Below, piece after piece: positions 5,031 to 5,899 of a stretch of DNA of 5,899 bases. Origin of the DNA: Thermomicrobiales bacterium. GTDB lineage: Bacteria > Chloroflexota > Chloroflexia > Thermomicrobiales > UBA6265. Within the stretch, counting starts at the first letter, position 1. Every line of letters starts with the position of its first letter. Location of the stretch: the NCBI GenBank assembly GCA_020847015.1, contig JADLCW010000351.1, forward strand, positions 1 through 5,899, written 5' to 3'. A program made the translations under genes and the position numbers. Below the pieces are notes generated by a model that had not been told where the DNA came from, did no database searches, and saw nothing but the letters and a program-made list of their open reading frames with translations.

Positions 5031-5076
5031 GCACGAGACCGGGGCGCGGGACGATGCCCGCGCCCCGGTCTCGTGC
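5031..5076. terminator. Bidirectional terminator, perfect 20-bp stem
   Basis: Positions 5031-5050 are the exact reverse complement of 5057-5076, giving a 20-bp perfect GC-rich stem (starting GCACGAGACC) with a 6-nt loop ACGATG. It lies 16 nt after the dehydrogenase stop and 19 nt before the stop of the convergent VIT/VWA gene, so it can serve both. There is no T-tract on either side; such tract-less hairpins are often proposed as terminators in high-G+C bacteria. Confidence 0.85.
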
Positions 5077-5095
5077 CGTTGCCGCGGCGCGGCTG

Positions 5096-5899
5096 TCAAT
5101 TGGCCGTGATCTCGTACGTGACCCCATCCGCAACCAGGATGACCTGCTCCCCGAGGGCGAGCGCGGGGCCGAGCTCCGGTCGCCGCTCCAGCAGATCGAA
5201 ATAGGCGTCGCTAAGGAATGCGATCTGCTCTGGCGTCATCGTCCCCGGATCGAACGTGGTGTCGGTCCATACGCCGTCGTGCAGGATGAAGGCGTGCCCG
5301 CCGGCATAGCGGAGCACCTCGTCGGCGTCGATGGCGACGCCATCGGCACGCGCGATGGTGGCCGCTATGGGGGCCGCCGATTCGGCGGACGCCATGGAGT
5401 TCATCGCCACCGCACGGTCGACCGCCGCCGCGCCCGAGACAGGCGCCGGCTGCGCCGCCTGCGTCATCACGTCCTGAGCCACCCGGGTGCGTCCCTCGGC
5501 GGAGAGAATGTCGTCTTCGGTAAGCAGGTACGACGTATAGGAAGTGACGATACCAAAGCGCACACTGAGACGAACGATCTCATCCACCAATTCCCGGCTT
5601 TCCCCATTGAGCCGAATCTGATTGAGCAGATAGCAGACGCGGCGAGTCGCCCACAACCGGGGCAGCCAGCCGTCGCCGCGCGCGGTGGGAAGAATCTGGT
5701 TGGGGAAGGCATAGGTGCGCCGCTCGCCATCGACCGTGCCGGTCAGGGTGATCGTGGCCGCGCCGCCTTCGGTATAGCGGCCGAGCACGACCAGTTGGGA
5801 GCCCGCGAACAGATCGGGCAGGGGATCGGGGGAGACATCGCTGATGAGCGCGTTGCCCCAATCCACCTTCAGATCGGCCAGCACCGGCGCGCTGATGCC
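5096..5899 (-). CDS. C-terminal part of a VIT/VWA-domain protein (truncated by window edge)
   Basis: The frame is open to the right edge, so only the last 267 residues are visible. A GTG at 5884 is internal and is not the real start. The stretch PLPDLFAGSQLVVLGRYTEGGAATITLTGTV followed by RLWATRRVCYLLNQIRLNGESRELVDEIVRLSVRFGIVTSYTSYLLTE is highly characteristic of the region after the VWA domain in bacterial proteins related to inter-alpha-trypsin inhibitor heavy chains (VIT plus VWA). The VIT and VWA domains themselves would lie outside the window. A low-complexity Ala-rich linker follows, then a C-terminal module containing GGHAFILHDGVWTDTTFDP and ending LGEQVILVADGVTYEITAN. Such proteins are generally secreted or surface-attached and metal-dependent in binding; the ligand here is unknown. 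It ends at the shared hairpin terminator. Confidence 0.85.
   Translation of the reverse strand, partial: GISAPVLADLKVDWGNALISDVSPDPLPDLFAGSQLVVLGRYTEGGAATITLTGTVDGERRTYAFPNQILPTARGDGWLPRLWATRRVCYLLNQIRLNGESRELVDEIVRLSVRFGIVTSYTSYLLTEDDILSAEGRTRVAQDVMTQAAQPAPVSGAAAVDRAVAMNSMASAESAAPIAATIARADGVAIDADEVLRYAGGHAFILHDGVWTDTTFDPGTMTPEQIAFLSDAYFDLLERRPELGPALALGEQVILVADGVTYEITAN

Noticed and set aside
1..5899. CRISPR array, tRNA/rRNA genes, insertion sequence or integration site
   Set aside because: Reading both strands, I found no direct repeats with regular spacing, no tRNA-like cloverleaf in the gaps, no transposase-like protein and no terminal repeats. The inverted repeats found are single local hairpins between genes.

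Overview
The window is a dense, G+C-rich bacterial chromosome segment (about two thirds G+C by eye). It has short intergenic gaps, frequent GTG starts and purine-rich Shine-Dalgarno sites. The rplS-rnhB-yraN order, a TIGR03667-like PPOX protein and a VIT/VWA-type protein would all fit Chloroflexota (Thermomicrobia-like) or, less likely, Actinomycetota. This placement is an inference from gene content and style, not a proven assignment. No mobile element, CRISPR array, tRNA or rRNA is visible.

Layout from left to right. Positions 1-15 hold only the first five codons of a minus-strand gene, preceded by a strong Shine-Dalgarno site and a leader of roughly 75 nt. Positions 188-1668 are a minus-strand housekeeping block. 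rplS (ribosomal protein L19) has a good sigma70-type promoter at 1796-1824 and a leader of about 120 nt. After rplS comes a GC hairpin (1253-1282), then rnhB (RNase HII) and yraN (UPF0102 nuclease-fold protein), which overlap by an ATGA. rnhB has no visible Shine-Dalgarno site, but an extended -10 motif lies 6 nt before its ATG, so rnhB-yraN may also be made from a leaderless transcript.

Positions 1866-2756 (minus) encode an arginase/ureohydrolase-fold protein. It keeps the DAHGDFN and DLD metal motifs but lacks three residues that matter in true arginases. It is divergent from a plus-strand J-domain protein with a C-terminal membrane anchor (about 2905-3435). The region between them carries overlapping promoter-like hexamers on both strands. 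The J-protein gene converges on a PPOX-class flavin/F420-type protein (3448-3870, minus), with a perfect 9-bp hairpin at the junction. The PPOX gene is in turn divergent from a zinc-dependent dehydrogenase of the 2,3-butanediol dehydrogenase type (3977-5014, plus).

The dehydrogenase converges on the C-terminal part of a VIT/VWA-type protein (5096-5899, minus) that runs off the right edge. A perfect 20-bp stem hairpin at 5031-5076 separates the two and almost certainly terminates transcription from both sides. I see no dedicated new multi-gene system. The most unusual points are the altered arginase-fold active site, the hairpin terminators without T-tracts, the recurring TGC-TA extended -10 elements, and the tail-anchored J-protein.
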